Of a stretch of DNA of 64,000 bases, positions 51,582 through 61,019 are shown piece after piece (the first letter of the stretch is position 1; every line of letters begins with the position of its first letter). The notes under the pieces are model-generated. The model saw only the letters and a list, made by a program, of their open reading frames with translations, was not told the origin of the DNA and did not search any database. Source of the stretch: Bacillus spongiae (GTDB lineage Bacteria; Bacillota; Bacilli; Bacillales; Bacillaceae_K); NCBI RefSeq assembly GCF_037120725.1, contig NZ_JBBAXC010000006.1, positions 186,001 through 250,000 of the forward strand. The letters run 5' to 3'. A program made the position numbers and the translations under genes.

Positions 51582-52678
51582 GTTAACTCCACTCCCTTCC
51601 AATCATTTTGAATTTCATCCAACGCTGGCCACTTTGTTTTATCTGTTTCGACAATGTCTTGTATTAATTGGGCTGTTTCATATGTTAGGAACAGCTCGGG
51701 GTCATACACCATTTCTTTAATATTTTTATAAAATTCATTAGGGAGCGACAGGTCAATCATTAAAATATCATAAAGGTCAGCAGAGATTGGGTTAGCTTCG
51801 TGGTATGCCTTGATCATTTCTCTAATCCACGTCACATCCCATCTAAATAAATCGGCCATTGTCCCCGTTATCAGCTTGCGTAAATCGCGGATTGGGAGGT
51901 CATAGGCGACACCGTCTAGGTCTATAACCCACATCCCATTTTCACCCATCTGTCCGTTAGACCAACCATAATCTTGATGAACTAGCCCCCAATAGGCATT
52001 TCCTGGTTCAACTAAGCTTAAATAATTTGATTGATTCAACCTTTCCAAGCTTCTTTTCGCTTGTTCTTCAAATTCATCAACGACATTTAATATATGAGGG
52101 CTTGCTTCCATTTCTGGATAAACGTTGGCGATGTTTCGAAACCAATCCATTTTATTAATTATTTTTTGGTAATATTTTGGCCATTTATATAGACGTGAGG
52201 CTGTTTCAGCTTGATGGGGAGGAACATACCCCTTGCTTAAACGATGAAACTCTCCAAGAGCATAACAAAGCAGCTTGGCCCCTTCTAAATCCTTTGTAAC
52301 GGGTTCAAGAGGTTCAATCCATTCTGCAACGAACCATAGCTTTCCTCCTGACTCAACATAATTGCTTCCGTCAGAGGTTGGAATAATAGCGGGAACTCTT
52401 GCGTTTTGAGTGACGACAAAATACTCTTGGGCACCTAAACTAAACATACTTCTAGTAGGTCTTCTGTGTAATAGTTTTAAACTTTTCGGTCCTGTACTTG
52501 TATCAAGCTTCCAAATAGCTCCACCTTTATCAGGCTTTGTTGTAATGATTTGAATGCTCTTTACGGAAAAATCATAACTTTTTAGAACCTCAGTGGCTAA
52601 ATTTTCTATATATTCAGGTACATAGAATTCGTAGGTTAGTTCGTCATCCTCCCAAGGTTCAATGATTTGATCTTCCAC
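51578..52678 (-). CDS. cotS: Spore-coat protein of the CotS/CotI kinase-fold family
   Basis: 366 residues with the aminoglycoside-phosphotransferase/choline-kinase-like fold: nucleotide-loop region GGAIWKLDTSTGPKSLKLLH with the Lys, VAEWIEPLEP hinge, GLVHQDYGWSNGQM (catalytic H-x-D-x4-N type motif) and MWVIDLDGVAYDLPIRDL (metal Asp). Coat proteins CotS and CotI belong here; the catalytic residues look intact, so kinase activity on a coat sugar or protein is possible. GTG 52678 after AAAGGAG. Coupled to cotSA by ATGA. Mother-cell control is expected from family knowledge. Confidence 0.9.
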   Translation of the reverse strand: MEDQIIEPWEDDELTYEFYVPEYIENLATEVLKSYDFSVKSIQIITTKPDKGGAIWKLDTSTGPKSLKLLHRRPTRSMFSLGAQEYFVVTQNARVPAIIPTSDGSNYVESGGKLWFVAEWIEPLEPVTKDLEGAKLLCYALGEFHRLSKGYVPPHQAETASRLYKWPKYYQKIINKMDWFRNIANVYPEMEASPHILNVVDEFEEQAKRSLERLNQSNYLSLVEPGNAYWGLVHQDYGWSNGQMGENGMWVIDLDGVAYDLPIRDLRKLITGTMADLFRWDVTWIREMIKAYHEANPISADLYDILMIDLSLPNEFYKNIKEMVYDPELFLTYETAQLIQDIVETDKTKWPALDEIQNDWKGVELT

Positions 52679-53099
52679 ATTACCACTCCTTTGAATGTAA
52701 GTAGCACTTTTTACCAGATGATGGTTTGTTTACATGCTATTTCATAACAGAATCATGATTAGAAAAATAGTATTATTGTTTTTATTTCAACTATAAAATT
52801 TCATCCTTTCTGGTATATGGGTACTTTATATTAACCTATGTATAAAGAAATCTTTTGTATGGGACAAATCAATCAATTTATTAAGTATTTGTAAATTTTC
52901 GTGAGTATACAAGTAGTATTTACCTAATAATGGAAAGTGTGAGATGAGAGAGGTTTTATAAGCTTCATTTTCGTTCAATACACCAAATTTTTAACAATTA
53001 TGAGCAATATCCCCATGCACTTTTTATTATGCCATCATAATAATATAGTAATAGTTAAAATTTTTTATAATGAAGGTTGGTATTAGGAGAGATGTAGAG
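52679..53099. other. Divergent promoter region cotS / galU-like
   Basis: 420 AT-rich bases between two divergent coat-sugar operons. No gene. CACTTTTTATTATGCC and CATAATAATA near 53018-53046 resemble a mother-cell promoter only loosely (the last two -10 positions do not fit), so none is called. Confidence 0.35.
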
Positions 53100-53981
53100 G
53101 TGAAAATTCGAAAAGCAATTATTCCAGCAGCAGGACTTGGTACGAGGTTTCTTCCAGCAACGAAGGCGCTACCGAAAGAGATGCTTCCTATTGTAGACAA
53201 GCCAGCGATTCAATACATTGTCGAAGAAGCTGTGGCATCAGGTATTGAGGATATTATCATCATCAGTGGTCGTAACAAACGGTCAATTGAGGATCATTTT
53301 GATAAATCACTTGAATTAGAAGAAGCATTGATAAAGAAAAACAAGCAATCTTTACTTCAAGAAGTAAGGAATATATCTGACATAGCAAATATTCATTATA
53401 TCCGTCAGAAAGAGCCTAAAGGCCTAGGACATGCTATTTATTGCGCAAAGAGCTTCGTAGGAAATGAACCATTTGCTGTTTTATTAGGTGATGATATTGT
53501 AAATTCGTCCAAGCCTTGCTTGCAACAATTAATGGATGTCTTTGACCGGTATCATTCATCCATCGTGGGTGTACAGCAAGTATTGGATAAAGAAGTCTCT
53601 AAATATGGGATCATTAAACCAAAAGGCAGTGAAGTTGAAGAAAATGTGATAAACATTGAAGCACTGGTGGAAAAACCGGATATCGAAGAAGCTCCGTCAC
53701 GTTTTGCCATTATGGGTAGGTACATTTTAAGACCCGAGATCTTTGAAGTTTTAGAAAATCTGGCGCCAGGGTCTGGGGGAGAAATACAATTGACAGACGC
53801 TATCAATATTATGAATCAAACTCAAGCTGTGTTTGCTTACCAATTTCAAGGTCAGCGATATGATATTGGAACGAAAGTAGGCTTTATAAGAGCCACGATA
53901 GATTTTGCGATACAGCGCCCTAACTTTAGAGAAGAAGTATTACGGTATTTAAATGAAGTGATTATCCTAGAAGATAAATGA
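53100..53981 (+). CDS. ytdA: UTP-glucose-1-phosphate uridylyltransferase (YtdA type)
   Basis: 293 residues. KAIIPAAGLGTRFLPATKAL (nucleotide loop), PKEMLPIVDKPAIQYIVEEA, VLLGDDIV and LVEKPDIEEAPSRFAIMGRY define the GalU family. Makes UDP-glucose, feeding the next two genes. GTG 53100 with AGGAGAG ahead matches the family start KIRKA; the ATG at 53070 is not needed. Divergent from cotS, in the same arrangement as B. subtilis ytdA-ytcA-ytcB; a paralogue of housekeeping GtaB is expected elsewhere. Confidence 0.92.
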   Translation: MKIRKAIIPAAGLGTRFLPATKALPKEMLPIVDKPAIQYIVEEAVASGIEDIIIISGRNKRSIEDHFDKSLELEEALIKKNKQSLLQEVRNISDIANIHYIRQKEPKGLGHAIYCAKSFVGNEPFAVLLGDDIVNSSKPCLQQLMDVFDRYHSSIVGVQQVLDKEVSKYGIIKPKGSEVEENVINIEALVEKPDIEEAPSRFAIMGRYILRPEIFEVLENLAPGSGGEIQLTDAINIMNQTQAVFAYQFQGQRYDIGTKVGFIRATIDFAIQRPNFREEVLRYLNEVIILEDK

Positions 53982-54028
53982 TTTATAACGATTTTGGGGT
54001 TTTACATCATGTAAAAAGGGGTGAAATA

Positions 54029-55333
54029 ATGAATATAGGAATCATTGGTGCAGGGTATGTTGGAATGACAACAAGTGTTGCTTTTGCTAAATATGGACAT
54101 ACAGTATTCGTTATCGACCATGATCAAGACAAAATAAATCAGTTAAATCAGTCCATTCTTCCTTTTTATGAAGAGGGGATAGAAAATTTATTAAATGAAT
54201 TAGTTAAAGAAGGGAAGCTTTTTTTTATAACTAATCTAGAAGAATGTATCGATCAATGCGACATTTTATTTATTACCGTTGGTACACCATCCTCAAAGGA
54301 AGGCGTTGCGAATCTTTCCTTCGTGGAAGCAGCTGCAAAAGAAATAGCCAGTAGGATTAAAACGGATCAGGTTATTATGATGAAGAGTACCGTTCCGGTA
54401 GGTACAAGTAGAAAAATAAAGGAAATGATACGTAAAGAAGTAGAAAAAAGAACAGAAGATATCTCGTTTGAGCTTGTTTCAAATCCTGAATTTTTAAGAG
54501 AGGGGAAAGCATTATTTGATGCTTTGTACCCAGAAAGAATTGTTGTAGGTTGTGAGACAGAAAAAGCACGAAGAAAAATGGAGGAATTGTATAAAGATTT
54601 CAACTCCCCCATCCTATTTACAACGTTGGAAGATGCAGAAATGATTAAATATGCTGCGAATTCTTTTTTAGCTACAAAAATATCTTTTATGAATGAATTA
54701 GCGAGGCTCTGTGATAAAGTAGGGGCTAATATCAATCAAGTTGCCAAAGGAATGGGGATGGATAGTAGAATTGGACCTCAATTTCTACAAGCGGGCATAG
54801 GCTTTGGAGGCTCATGCTTTCCAAAAGACATAAAGGCTTTATTAGCGTTAGCAAACGTTGAAGAGGCCCCATTGCACATCCTTCAAGCTGTATCAAATGT
54901 AAATCAGACACAGGTAAATTGGTTTATGGAAAAAATGGAACAACAATTGAGTGGACTTTCGAAAAAACGAATTGCCATCTTAGGTTTGACGTTTAAACCA
55001 GAAACGGACGATATAAGGGAAGCTTCGTCTTTAAAGGTTATTGACTTTCTTTTACGACGTAATGCCAGTATTATTGCTTTTGACCCAAAGGGGATAGAGC
55101 ATGTTAAAAAGATATATCCTTCTATCCATTATACTTCGAACCCTTATGAAGCTTTGAAAGGAGCAGAAGCAGTTTTACTCGTAACAGAATGGAAAGAGAT
55201 TGTTGAAGTCGACTGGGAAAGTGCAAAGGACATCGTCGCTCAACCGTTTATATTTGATGGAAGAAATGCACTGGATCCAGCTACAATGGAGAATTTGGGG
55301 TACCGATATGTGGGAATTGGTATTGGTAATTGA
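54029..55333 (+). CDS. ytcA: UDP-glucose 6-dehydrogenase (YtcA type)
   Basis: 434 residues; oxidises UDP-glucose to UDP-glucuronate with two NAD+. NIGIIGAGYVGMTTSVAFAK (NAD fold), MMKSTVPVGTSRKIKE, NPEFLREGKALFD, KYAANSFLATKISFMNE and the catalytic Cys in GFGGSCFPKDIKALL, C-terminal ILGLTFKPETDDIREA. ATG 54029 after AAAAAGGGGTGA. Located 47 bases after ytdA. Product is used by the next gene. Confidence 0.94.
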   Translation: MNIGIIGAGYVGMTTSVAFAKYGHTVFVIDHDQDKINQLNQSILPFYEEGIENLLNELVKEGKLFFITNLEECIDQCDILFITVGTPSSKEGVANLSFVEAAAKEIASRIKTDQVIMMKSTVPVGTSRKIKEMIRKEVEKRTEDISFELVSNPEFLREGKALFDALYPERIVVGCETEKARRKMEELYKDFNSPILFTTLEDAEMIKYAANSFLATKISFMNELARLCDKVGANINQVAKGMGMDSRIGPQFLQAGIGFGGSCFPKDIKALLALANVEEAPLHILQAVSNVNQTQVNWFMEKMEQQLSGLSKKRIAILGLTFKPETDDIREASSLKVIDFLLRRNASIIAFDPKGIEHVKKIYPSIHYTSNPYEALKGAEAVLLVTEWKEIVEVDWESAKDIVAQPFIFDGRNALDPATMENLGYRYVGIGIGN

Positions 55334-55410
55334 TTTTGATTTCGTGTAAGCTTCTTATATCAATATGATTTCGGTCGATTAGGTAGAATGGGAAAGAAGG
55401 CGGTTTGCTA

Positions 55411-56397
55411 ATGAAGGAGTTTATCAAAGGAATATTTATCACGGGTTGTGCAGGTTTTATAGGATTTCATTTTTCAAAGCGGCTTTTAGATGAAGGCTTT
55501 CACGTGGTGGGTGTAGATAATATTAATGATTATTATGATACAAACTTAAAAGAGGACAGGTTAAACATATTAAAGAAATATACGAATTTTAAGTTTATCC
55601 ATGGGTCAATCGAAGAAAAAGAGCTATTAGACAATTTGTTTGAGCAATTCCAACCAGAAAGTGTTGTCCATTTAGCTGCACAAGCAGGAGTAAGGTATAG
55701 TTTGGAAAACCCTCAAGCTTATATTCAATCAAATCTTGTTGGTTTCGCCAATATTTTAGAATGTAGTCAAAAGCATCAAGTTCATCATTTATTATATGCA
55801 TCCTCCAGTTCAGTATATGGCAATAATTCGAAGGTTCCTTTTTCTGTTCAGGATCGTGTGGATCATCCGGTTAGTTTGTACGCCGCCACTAAAAAAGCAA
55901 ATGAGTTAATGGCTCATACTTACAGTCATTTATACAACCTTCCGACAACCGGTTTACGCTTTTTTACGGTTTATGGACCTTGGGGTAGACCAGATATGGC
56001 TTATTTTTCATTTATACGTGCTATTAGTAATGGAGAGCCTATTGAGGTATATAATTATGGAAAGATGAGAAGAGACTTTACCTATATTGATGATGTCGTT
56101 GAATGCATCATGCGATTATGGAAGAAAGGACCTTCATTAGATCATTCCCTTCCTTATAAAATCTATAACATTGGACATAACCAGCCTGTACAATTAAGTG
56201 ATTTTATCGATGTGATAGAAAAAAATATCGGTAAGAAAGCTGTAAAAAAATTATTGCCAATGCAACCAGGTGATGTGCTCGAAACATTCGCGGATATAGA
56301 TGATCTCGAGCAAGAAATAAACTATAAACCAATGGTTTCAATTGAAGAGGGCATCTCTAAGTTTGTGAAATGGTATAAAGAGTACTATACTACGTAA
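55411..56397 (+). CDS. ytcB: NAD-dependent epimerase, probable UDP-glucuronate 4-epimerase (YtcB type)
   Basis: 328 residues of the extended SDR family: FITGCAGFIGFHFSKRLLDE (Rossmann GxxGxxG), VVHLAAQAGVRYSLENP (typical of GlcA epimerases), YASSSSVYG with catalytic Ser, SLYAATKKANELMAH (YxxxK), RFFTVYGPWGRPDMAYF and YGKMRRDFTYIDDVV. The GVRYS and WGRPDMA segments point to UDP-glucuronate 4-epimerase giving UDP-galacturonate. ATG 55411 with GAAGGCGG ahead. Together with ytdA and ytcA it makes activated uronic acids for coat polysaccharide; inference from linkage to cotS/cotSA. Confidence 0.9.
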   Translation: MKEFIKGIFITGCAGFIGFHFSKRLLDEGFHVVGVDNINDYYDTNLKEDRLNILKKYTNFKFIHGSIEEKELLDNLFEQFQPESVVHLAAQAGVRYSLENPQAYIQSNLVGFANILECSQKHQVHHLLYASSSSVYGNNSKVPFSVQDRVDHPVSLYAATKKANELMAHTYSHLYNLPTTGLRFFTVYGPWGRPDMAYFSFIRAISNGEPIEVYNYGKMRRDFTYIDDVVECIMRLWKKGPSLDHSLPYKIYNIGHNQPVQLSDFIDVIEKNIGKKAVKKLLPMQPGDVLETFADIDDLEQEINYKPMVSIEEGISKFVKWYKEYYTT

Positions 56398-56724
56398 GTG
56401 AAAGAGATTGTTCATTGTATATGAAGGAGAAGGGCTGATAGCAAAGTTGACAAGCATTCAGGCCATTTCGATGTAGAATACAAATAAAGCATGATGATGG
56501 AGTTTGTTTCATAAAGTAGACAAACTCTTTTTTATGGAAGAACAATATACATTATAGCCAAAACGAACAAAGATGTTGCATGAACTTTTGGCTACCACAA
56601 TCGAATAAATCTCTTCTTGATGATCAGTTAAAAATCGTCTTATTTTATTGAGATTACTATGGATTTCGATATGTATCTGATACTATATTAAGTATGTTCA
56701 GTAGGAAAAGAAAGGAATACAAAT
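56398..56724 (+). other. Gap with a hairpin terminator at 56500-56533
   Basis: GAGTTTGT and ACAAACTC arms with a 12-base loop and seven T close the coat-sugar operon. The remaining 190 bases before the CobW gene hold no gene and no recognisable zinc-uptake-regulator box. Confidence 0.55.
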
Positions 56725-57636
56725 ATGAAAAGAGAAGTATATATATTATCCGGATTTTTAGGTAGTGGAAAAACAACTTTACTAAAAAACATGATTACCA
56801 TGTTTAAAACTCAAGGGAAGAAACCAGCAGTGTTAATGAATGAATTAGGGAAAGTGTCAATAGATTCCCATGAGGTGGAAGAGGGAACCCCCTTAAAAGA
56901 ATTATTAGATGGATGTATTTGTTGTACCCTTCAAGAGAAGTTAGAGTCACAATTACAAGAATTGTTGTTTAATAAAGAATGGGACGTACTTATTATTGAG
57001 ACGACAGGTGCTGCTCATCCTGTTGAAGTATTAGATAGTGTGATGTCTCCTTTATTTGCTCATCAGTGGTCCTTTAAAGGCATTATTACAACGGTTGATG
57101 TTCATTTATGGAAAAATCGACAGGATCTTTCACCTCAAGTCCTGCAATTATTAAGAGAGCAAATTAAACATGCTCACTTAATTTTATTAAATAAAACAGA
57201 TTTATTACTTGAGATTGAAGTTGGTCAGGTAGCCTTTGAAATGCAATCGATTAATTCAACAGCTCGAACGATCCTAACGACAAAAAGTAATCTCTCCTTA
57301 ACAGATATTCAATCATTAAATCCAAGTGAAGAAGGTATTCAGCAGGCAGTGGAAAAGCATGATCGTAAGCAAGCATTACTTCAAGCCTTTGTATACACGT
57401 TTAATCATTCAATTGATCAAGAACAATTTGAGCAGTGGCTCCATCAATGTCCTGATACCATTTATCGAATGAAAGGATATATTCCATTTACTGGTTTTAA
57501 ATATCCTTATTTATTTCAATATTCCTATGGAATGCCATTGTACTTTCCAGAAGATATGAATATGCCCAATAATTTGGTCATCATTGGGGAGGAATTAAAT
57601 ATAGAGAAATTGAAGGAAGAGCTTTCTAATTTGTAA
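56725..57636 (+). CDS. CobW/COG0523-family GTP-binding metallochaperone
   Basis: 303 residues. G1 LSGFLGSGKTTLLKNMI, the metal motif CICC at 64-67 (LDGCICCTLQEKL), Walker B IIETTGAAHP, NKTD (G4), and a C-terminal CobW domain with RMKGYIPF. This subfamily hands zinc (or another metal) to target enzymes under shortage. Length is shorter than YciC/ZagA (about 400) and it lacks a His-rich tail. ATG after AGGAAAAGAAAGGA. Alone; target protein unknown. Confidence 0.88.
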   Translation: MKREVYILSGFLGSGKTTLLKNMITMFKTQGKKPAVLMNELGKVSIDSHEVEEGTPLKELLDGCICCTLQEKLESQLQELLFNKEWDVLIIETTGAAHPVEVLDSVMSPLFAHQWSFKGIITTVDVHLWKNRQDLSPQVLQLLREQIKHAHLILLNKTDLLLEIEVGQVAFEMQSINSTARTILTTKSNLSLTDIQSLNPSEEGIQQAVEKHDRKQALLQAFVYTFNHSIDQEQFEQWLHQCPDTIYRMKGYIPFTGFKYPYLFQYSYGMPLYFPEDMNMPNNLVIIGEELNIEKLKEELSNL

Positions 57637-57762
57637 TTTGGACGATTTTAAAACAGAAGCTAAACGAAGCAATCAACCTAACAATAAGGATTTGCTGTTC
57701 AATCAGTCTAAAATATTATGGGGGAAGACTCGTAAAGGCCCTAAATAGAAAGGAAGTTTACT

Positions 57763-58698
57763 ATGAACTATCGACAGTTAGGGAATACTGGAATACGTGT
57801 TTCAGAAGTGGGATTTGGCGCTTGGCAACTTGGAAATAAAAAAGATTGGGGCGAAATGGAGGATGGACAAGCCATTCAACTTGTGCATGAAGCCATTAGT
57901 CAAGGGTGTAACTTCTTCGATACAGCCCCTAATTATGGAGCAGGAATAGGCGAAGAATTATTAGGTAAGGCGTTACTTGGTAAGCGAGATCAAGTCGTTA
58001 TTAATACTAAATTTGGTCACCATCCAAATAATGTCCAAAATTTTGACGTGAAGCAATTACGGCAATCGCTTGAATCCAGTTTAAAGCGACTGCAAACTGA
58101 TTATGTAGACTCAATATTATTACATAACCCTCCTTTTGAGTATTTAAACGGAAATAGTCCTCATTATGAAGAGTTGGAAAAATTAAAGGCAGAAGGAAAA
58201 ATACGCGCTTACGGAGCCTCCGTTGATACAAGTCGTGATTTGACGGAATTAATGAAAACAACGAATAGCCAAGTTGTTGAAGTTATGTATAATATCTTTC
58301 ATCAAGAGCCAGCCTCTGCATTTAAGTTGGTTAAAGAGAAAGAAGCTGGACTAATTATAAAAGTTCCGTTAGATTCAGGCTGGCTTACAGGGAAATATAC
58401 AGAAAATAGTAGATTTGAAGGCATCAGAAGTCGTTGGACTACAGAGCAAATAAAGCAAAGAGCTACATTATTATCTAAATTAGGGTTTCTTACAGAAGAC
58501 GGCACATCAATCGTGCAAGCTGCACTGAGGTTTATCTTAGCTCGTAATGAAGTATCAACGGTTATACCAGGCGCAAAAAACAGTAAGCAATTAAGCGAAA
58601 ATTTATCAGCTACAGAGAAAGAACTGCCGGAAGAAATGCTAACTCAAATTCAGCAGCTATGGGAGAATGAATGGAAGCATCTAGCATTGCCTTGGTAG
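57763..58698 (+). CDS. Aldo/keto reductase
   Basis: 311 residues, TIM-barrel NADPH oxidoreductase. RQLGNTGIRVSEVGFGAWQL at the start, catalytic Asp and Tyr in FFDTAPNYGAG, Lys in VINTKFGHH, His in ILLHNPP, and the cofactor end ALRFILARNEVSTVIPGAKN. Resembles bacillary AKR11/YqkF-like proteins. AGAAAGGAAG before the ATG. Substrate unknown; aldehyde detoxification is usual. Closed by a hairpin shared with a convergent gene. Confidence 0.9.
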   Translation: MNYRQLGNTGIRVSEVGFGAWQLGNKKDWGEMEDGQAIQLVHEAISQGCNFFDTAPNYGAGIGEELLGKALLGKRDQVVINTKFGHHPNNVQNFDVKQLRQSLESSLKRLQTDYVDSILLHNPPFEYLNGNSPHYEELEKLKAEGKIRAYGASVDTSRDLTELMKTTNSQVVEVMYNIFHQEPASAFKLVKEKEAGLIIKVPLDSGWLTGKYTENSRFEGIRSRWTTEQIKQRATLLSKLGFLTEDGTSIVQAALRFILARNEVSTVIPGAKNSKQLSENLSATEKELPEEMLTQIQQLWENEWKHLALPW

Positions 58699-58798
58699 GA
58701 AGCTGCTTTATGGGCAACGATGGAAAATAAAGGCGCGAATCGAAAGCGATTAGGATAAATAGATGATTAGTTTTACGCCGCACTTCGATCTGTTTTAA

Positions 58799-58823
58799 AA
58801 GCCCCCTATATAGTAGGGGGCTT
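58799..58823. terminator. Convergent hairpin
   Basis: AAGCCCCCTA/TAGGGGGCTT arms; a T run occurs only on the minus-strand side, so it mainly ends the zinc-ribbon gene. Confidence 0.6.
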
Positions 58824-58837
58824 GCCGCATTTGAAGA

Positions 58838-59083
58838 TTAATAATGACTCTCACCAAATTTAGCAAATGTTTTTTCATCTTCAATTAATCCACATGCAGC
58901 ACATTGAATACGATACTCGGGACCATTATAAGGTAAATGAAAAGGGCCAGCGTCGTGATCGTTAAAAGACTCTACTATTTCTCCTGATTCAGGATTAATT
59001 TTAACGGCATGAGAAATTTGCTCAATCATATTAAAACGAGTTTTGTTCGTTTTACAATTTGGACAGCGATAGGGAGTAGACAT
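58838..59083 (-). CDS. Small zinc-ribbon protein
   Basis: 81 residues: STPYRCPNCKTNKTRFNMIE and IQCAACGLIEDEKTFAKFG, two CxxC knuckles about 45 residues apart, a treble or ribbon zinc site. In between lies ESFNDHDAGPFHLPYNGPEY. ATG 59083 follows AAAGGAGG; the upstream ATG 59104 is inside that site. No named family recognised; could be a nucleic-acid-binding accessory protein. Confidence 0.7.
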   Translation of the reverse strand: MSTPYRCPNCKTNKTRFNMIEQISHAVKINPESGEIVESFNDHDAGPFHLPYNGPEYRIQCAACGLIEDEKTFAKFGESHY

Positions 59084-59138
59084 AATATACTGTCCTCCTT
59101 TCATCGTTTTGATTAGTATTTGTCAAGGAGCTGATTTT

Positions 59139-59408
59139 ATGAAAGATATTACCTTATTAGAAGAATATAAAAAATTGTGGAATAATCGCTCATTCACTGT
59201 CGATAAAGGTAATGAAATAGACGTATTAGTAAGTTCAATTAAAAGCGAATTATTGGACGAAGCCACTCACCCTCGTTTAAGAAGAGCAAAGGAAGATAAA
59301 TTACTACTCGCAATCAACCGCATTATGGGTTCAGATATGACTGATATTGCAAAGGTCAAAATCATTCAGTATTATGTCCAACAATTTCAGCAACTAGAAA
59401 ATAACTAA
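59139..59408 (+). CDS. Small helical protein, unknown
   Basis: 89 residues: MKDITLLEEYKKLWNNRSFT, then HPRLRRAKEDKLLLAINRIM and an amphipathic end IIQYYVQQFQQLENN. AAGGAG 8-9 bases before ATG 59139; the earlier start at 59109 has none. No signal, helix or metal motif. Divergent from the zinc-ribbon gene with about 55 bases between starts. Function unknown. Confidence 0.7.
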   Translation: MKDITLLEEYKKLWNNRSFTVDKGNEIDVLVSSIKSELLDEATHPRLRRAKEDKLLLAINRIMGSDMTDIAKVKIIQYYVQQFQQLENN

Positions 59409-59506
59409 ACTGAAGTAAACGTTAAGGAATTCACATGCCTTGAAAAAATTATCTAAATATAATAATATTTATAATGTAGTTAAGTACTGCAACAATTTAA
59501 CGTCAT

Positions 59507-59538
59507 AAAAAACAGTTCTAATTTTGGAACTGTTTTTT
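59507..59538 (+). terminator. Terminator
   Basis: Perfect 12-bp arms AAAAAACAGTTC/GAACTGTTTTTT. Confidence 0.85.
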
Positions 59539-59621
59539 AATTCATAAATATAGCATGATGAGATCGTGAAATCCAAATACTATATGTGAGTTTGTGACGC
59601 CGAATATAGGAGGAGATGAAG

Positions 59622-60146
59622 ATGGAAAAAATAAGAAAAGGGAAAGTATCAGACATAGATAAAATAATGGAAATCGTAAGAGATACCATTGATGTGATGA
59701 AGGAAAATCATAATGACCAATGGACAGAAGAGTATCCGAGAAAACAAGATTTTCAAAATGATATTCAAAATGAAACTCTTTATGTTGCGGTTAATGAAGA
59801 GGATGAGCCAATTGGGATGATTACCGTTGATCAAGAAGAGGCAGAAGAATATCGTCCGATATCTTGGAGGGAAAAAGGAGATGCCTTTGTATTTCACCGA
59901 ATCGCCGTAGATGTTAATGTCCGCGGGGGAGGTATTGCCTCAAAATTAATTCAGCATGCTGAAAAAGTGGCAATGGAACAAGGTGTTCCTTATATGAAAA
60001 CAGATACGTATAGTAAGAATAAAGTCGCTCAAAAACTATTCGAAAAAAATGGATATCGAAATATAGGCACAATCCCAACACTATTTGGAAAAAGCAATCC
60101 ATTCTTTGCCTACGATAAAATTCTTACGGATGAATCATCGCTATAA
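59622..60146 (+). CDS. GNAT family N-acetyltransferase
   Basis: 174 residues: DKIMEIVRDTIDVMKENHND, LYVAVNEEDEPIGMITVDQE, then the acetyl-CoA loop VFHRIAVDVNVRGGGIASKL (R-x-x-G-x-G/A form) and PYMKTDTYSKNKVAQKLFEK with NGYRNIG. ATG 59622 is 8 bases from AGGAGG; ATG 59616 is too near. Acceptor unknown; small molecule or protein N-acetylation are options. Confidence 0.88.
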   Translation: MEKIRKGKVSDIDKIMEIVRDTIDVMKENHNDQWTEEYPRKQDFQNDIQNETLYVAVNEEDEPIGMITVDQEEAEEYRPISWREKGDAFVFHRIAVDVNVRGGGIASKLIQHAEKVAMEQGVPYMKTDTYSKNKVAQKLFEKNGYRNIGTIPTLFGKSNPFFAYDKILTDESSL

Positions 60147-60217
60147 TTCTTGAAAGTTGCAATAATGTTCCATTCAGAATAGTATGTACATAAAGCCATG
60201 TTTGTGGAGAGGATTTA

Positions 60218-60997
60218 ATGAAAAGGAAAAATGTCTTAATAACAGGTGGAGCGAAAGGGCTTGGAAAGAAAATAGCTCGAGAACTAGCATCACTTGGTCA
60301 TACAATTTTGATTAATTATCGACATAGTGAGGACGAAGCGAATAGATTGGTTAAGGAACTACAGCATACATATAATGTTCATGCAAAAGCGATTCAATGT
60401 GATATTTCTAATTCCGAAGAGTGTTCAAACATGATGGAAAATATCCTTGAAGAGTATCATCATATTGATATTTTTATCCATAATGCTGGTCCATATATTA
60501 AAGAACGAAAAAACTTTGATACTTATAGCAATGAAGAATGGGATTACATCGTAAATGGTAATTTAAACTCTGCTTTTTATCTATCAAAATTGATTGTTCC
60601 GTCCATGAGAGAGCGGAAGTGGGGAAGAATTATTAGCTTTGGTTTTGACCGTGTTGAAACGGCTCCTGGCTGGATATACAGGTCTGCCTTTGCTGCTAGT
60701 AAAGCTGCCTTAGCATCTTTTACGAGAACGCTCGCCATTGAAGAAGCATCAAATGGGATTACAGCTAATATGGTTTGTCCAGGTGACATACATGAAGAAT
60801 GGAAGGAAAGTACCATAGCGTCTGTACGAGAACAGGTGGATGAAACGGTTCCAGTTGGGCGTCCAGGAACAGGTGAAGACATAGCAAGAGTAGTTGCTTT
60901 CTTATGTGAGGAAAAAGCAGATTTTATGACCGGAAGTATTATCCCTGTAACTGGGGGCAAAGATGTGTTAGGTAAATATTATCGTAAAGAGGGCTGA
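60218..60997 (+). CDS. Short-chain dehydrogenase/reductase lacking the catalytic Tyr
   Basis: 259 residues. Cofactor motif LITGGAKGLGKKIARELASL, LINYRHSEDEANRL (suggests NADPH), HNAGPYIKER. The YxxxK site reads FAASK (in YRSAFAASKAALASFTRTLA): the Lys stays but Tyr is Phe, and no Ser is at the usual place 13 residues before. C-terminal MTGSIIPVTGGKDVLG is FabG-like. So it may be non-catalytic or use a nearby Tyr (IYRS). The stop codon lies in the terminator stem. Similar to YtkK-type SDRs of bacilli in layout. Confidence 0.85.
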   Translation: MKRKNVLITGGAKGLGKKIARELASLGHTILINYRHSEDEANRLVKELQHTYNVHAKAIQCDISNSEECSNMMENILEEYHHIDIFIHNAGPYIKERKNFDTYSNEEWDYIVNGNLNSAFYLSKLIVPSMRERKWGRIISFGFDRVETAPGWIYRSAFAASKAALASFTRTLAIEEASNGITANMVCPGDIHEEWKESTIASVREQVDETVPVGRPGTGEDIARVVAFLCEEKADFMTGSIIPVTGGKDVLGKYYRKEG

Positions 60998-61019
60998 TAC
61001 AGATGTATCAGCCCTTTTC
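60987..61019. terminator. Convergent terminator SDR/MATE
   Basis: AAGAGGGCTGATAC pairs with GTATCAGCCCTTTT; serves both strands and contains the SDR stop codon. Confidence 0.85.

Noticed and set aside
56560..56724. Zur box upstream of the CobW gene
   Set aside because: AAATCGT occurs once near 56630, but the second half-site of the palindromic box is missing.
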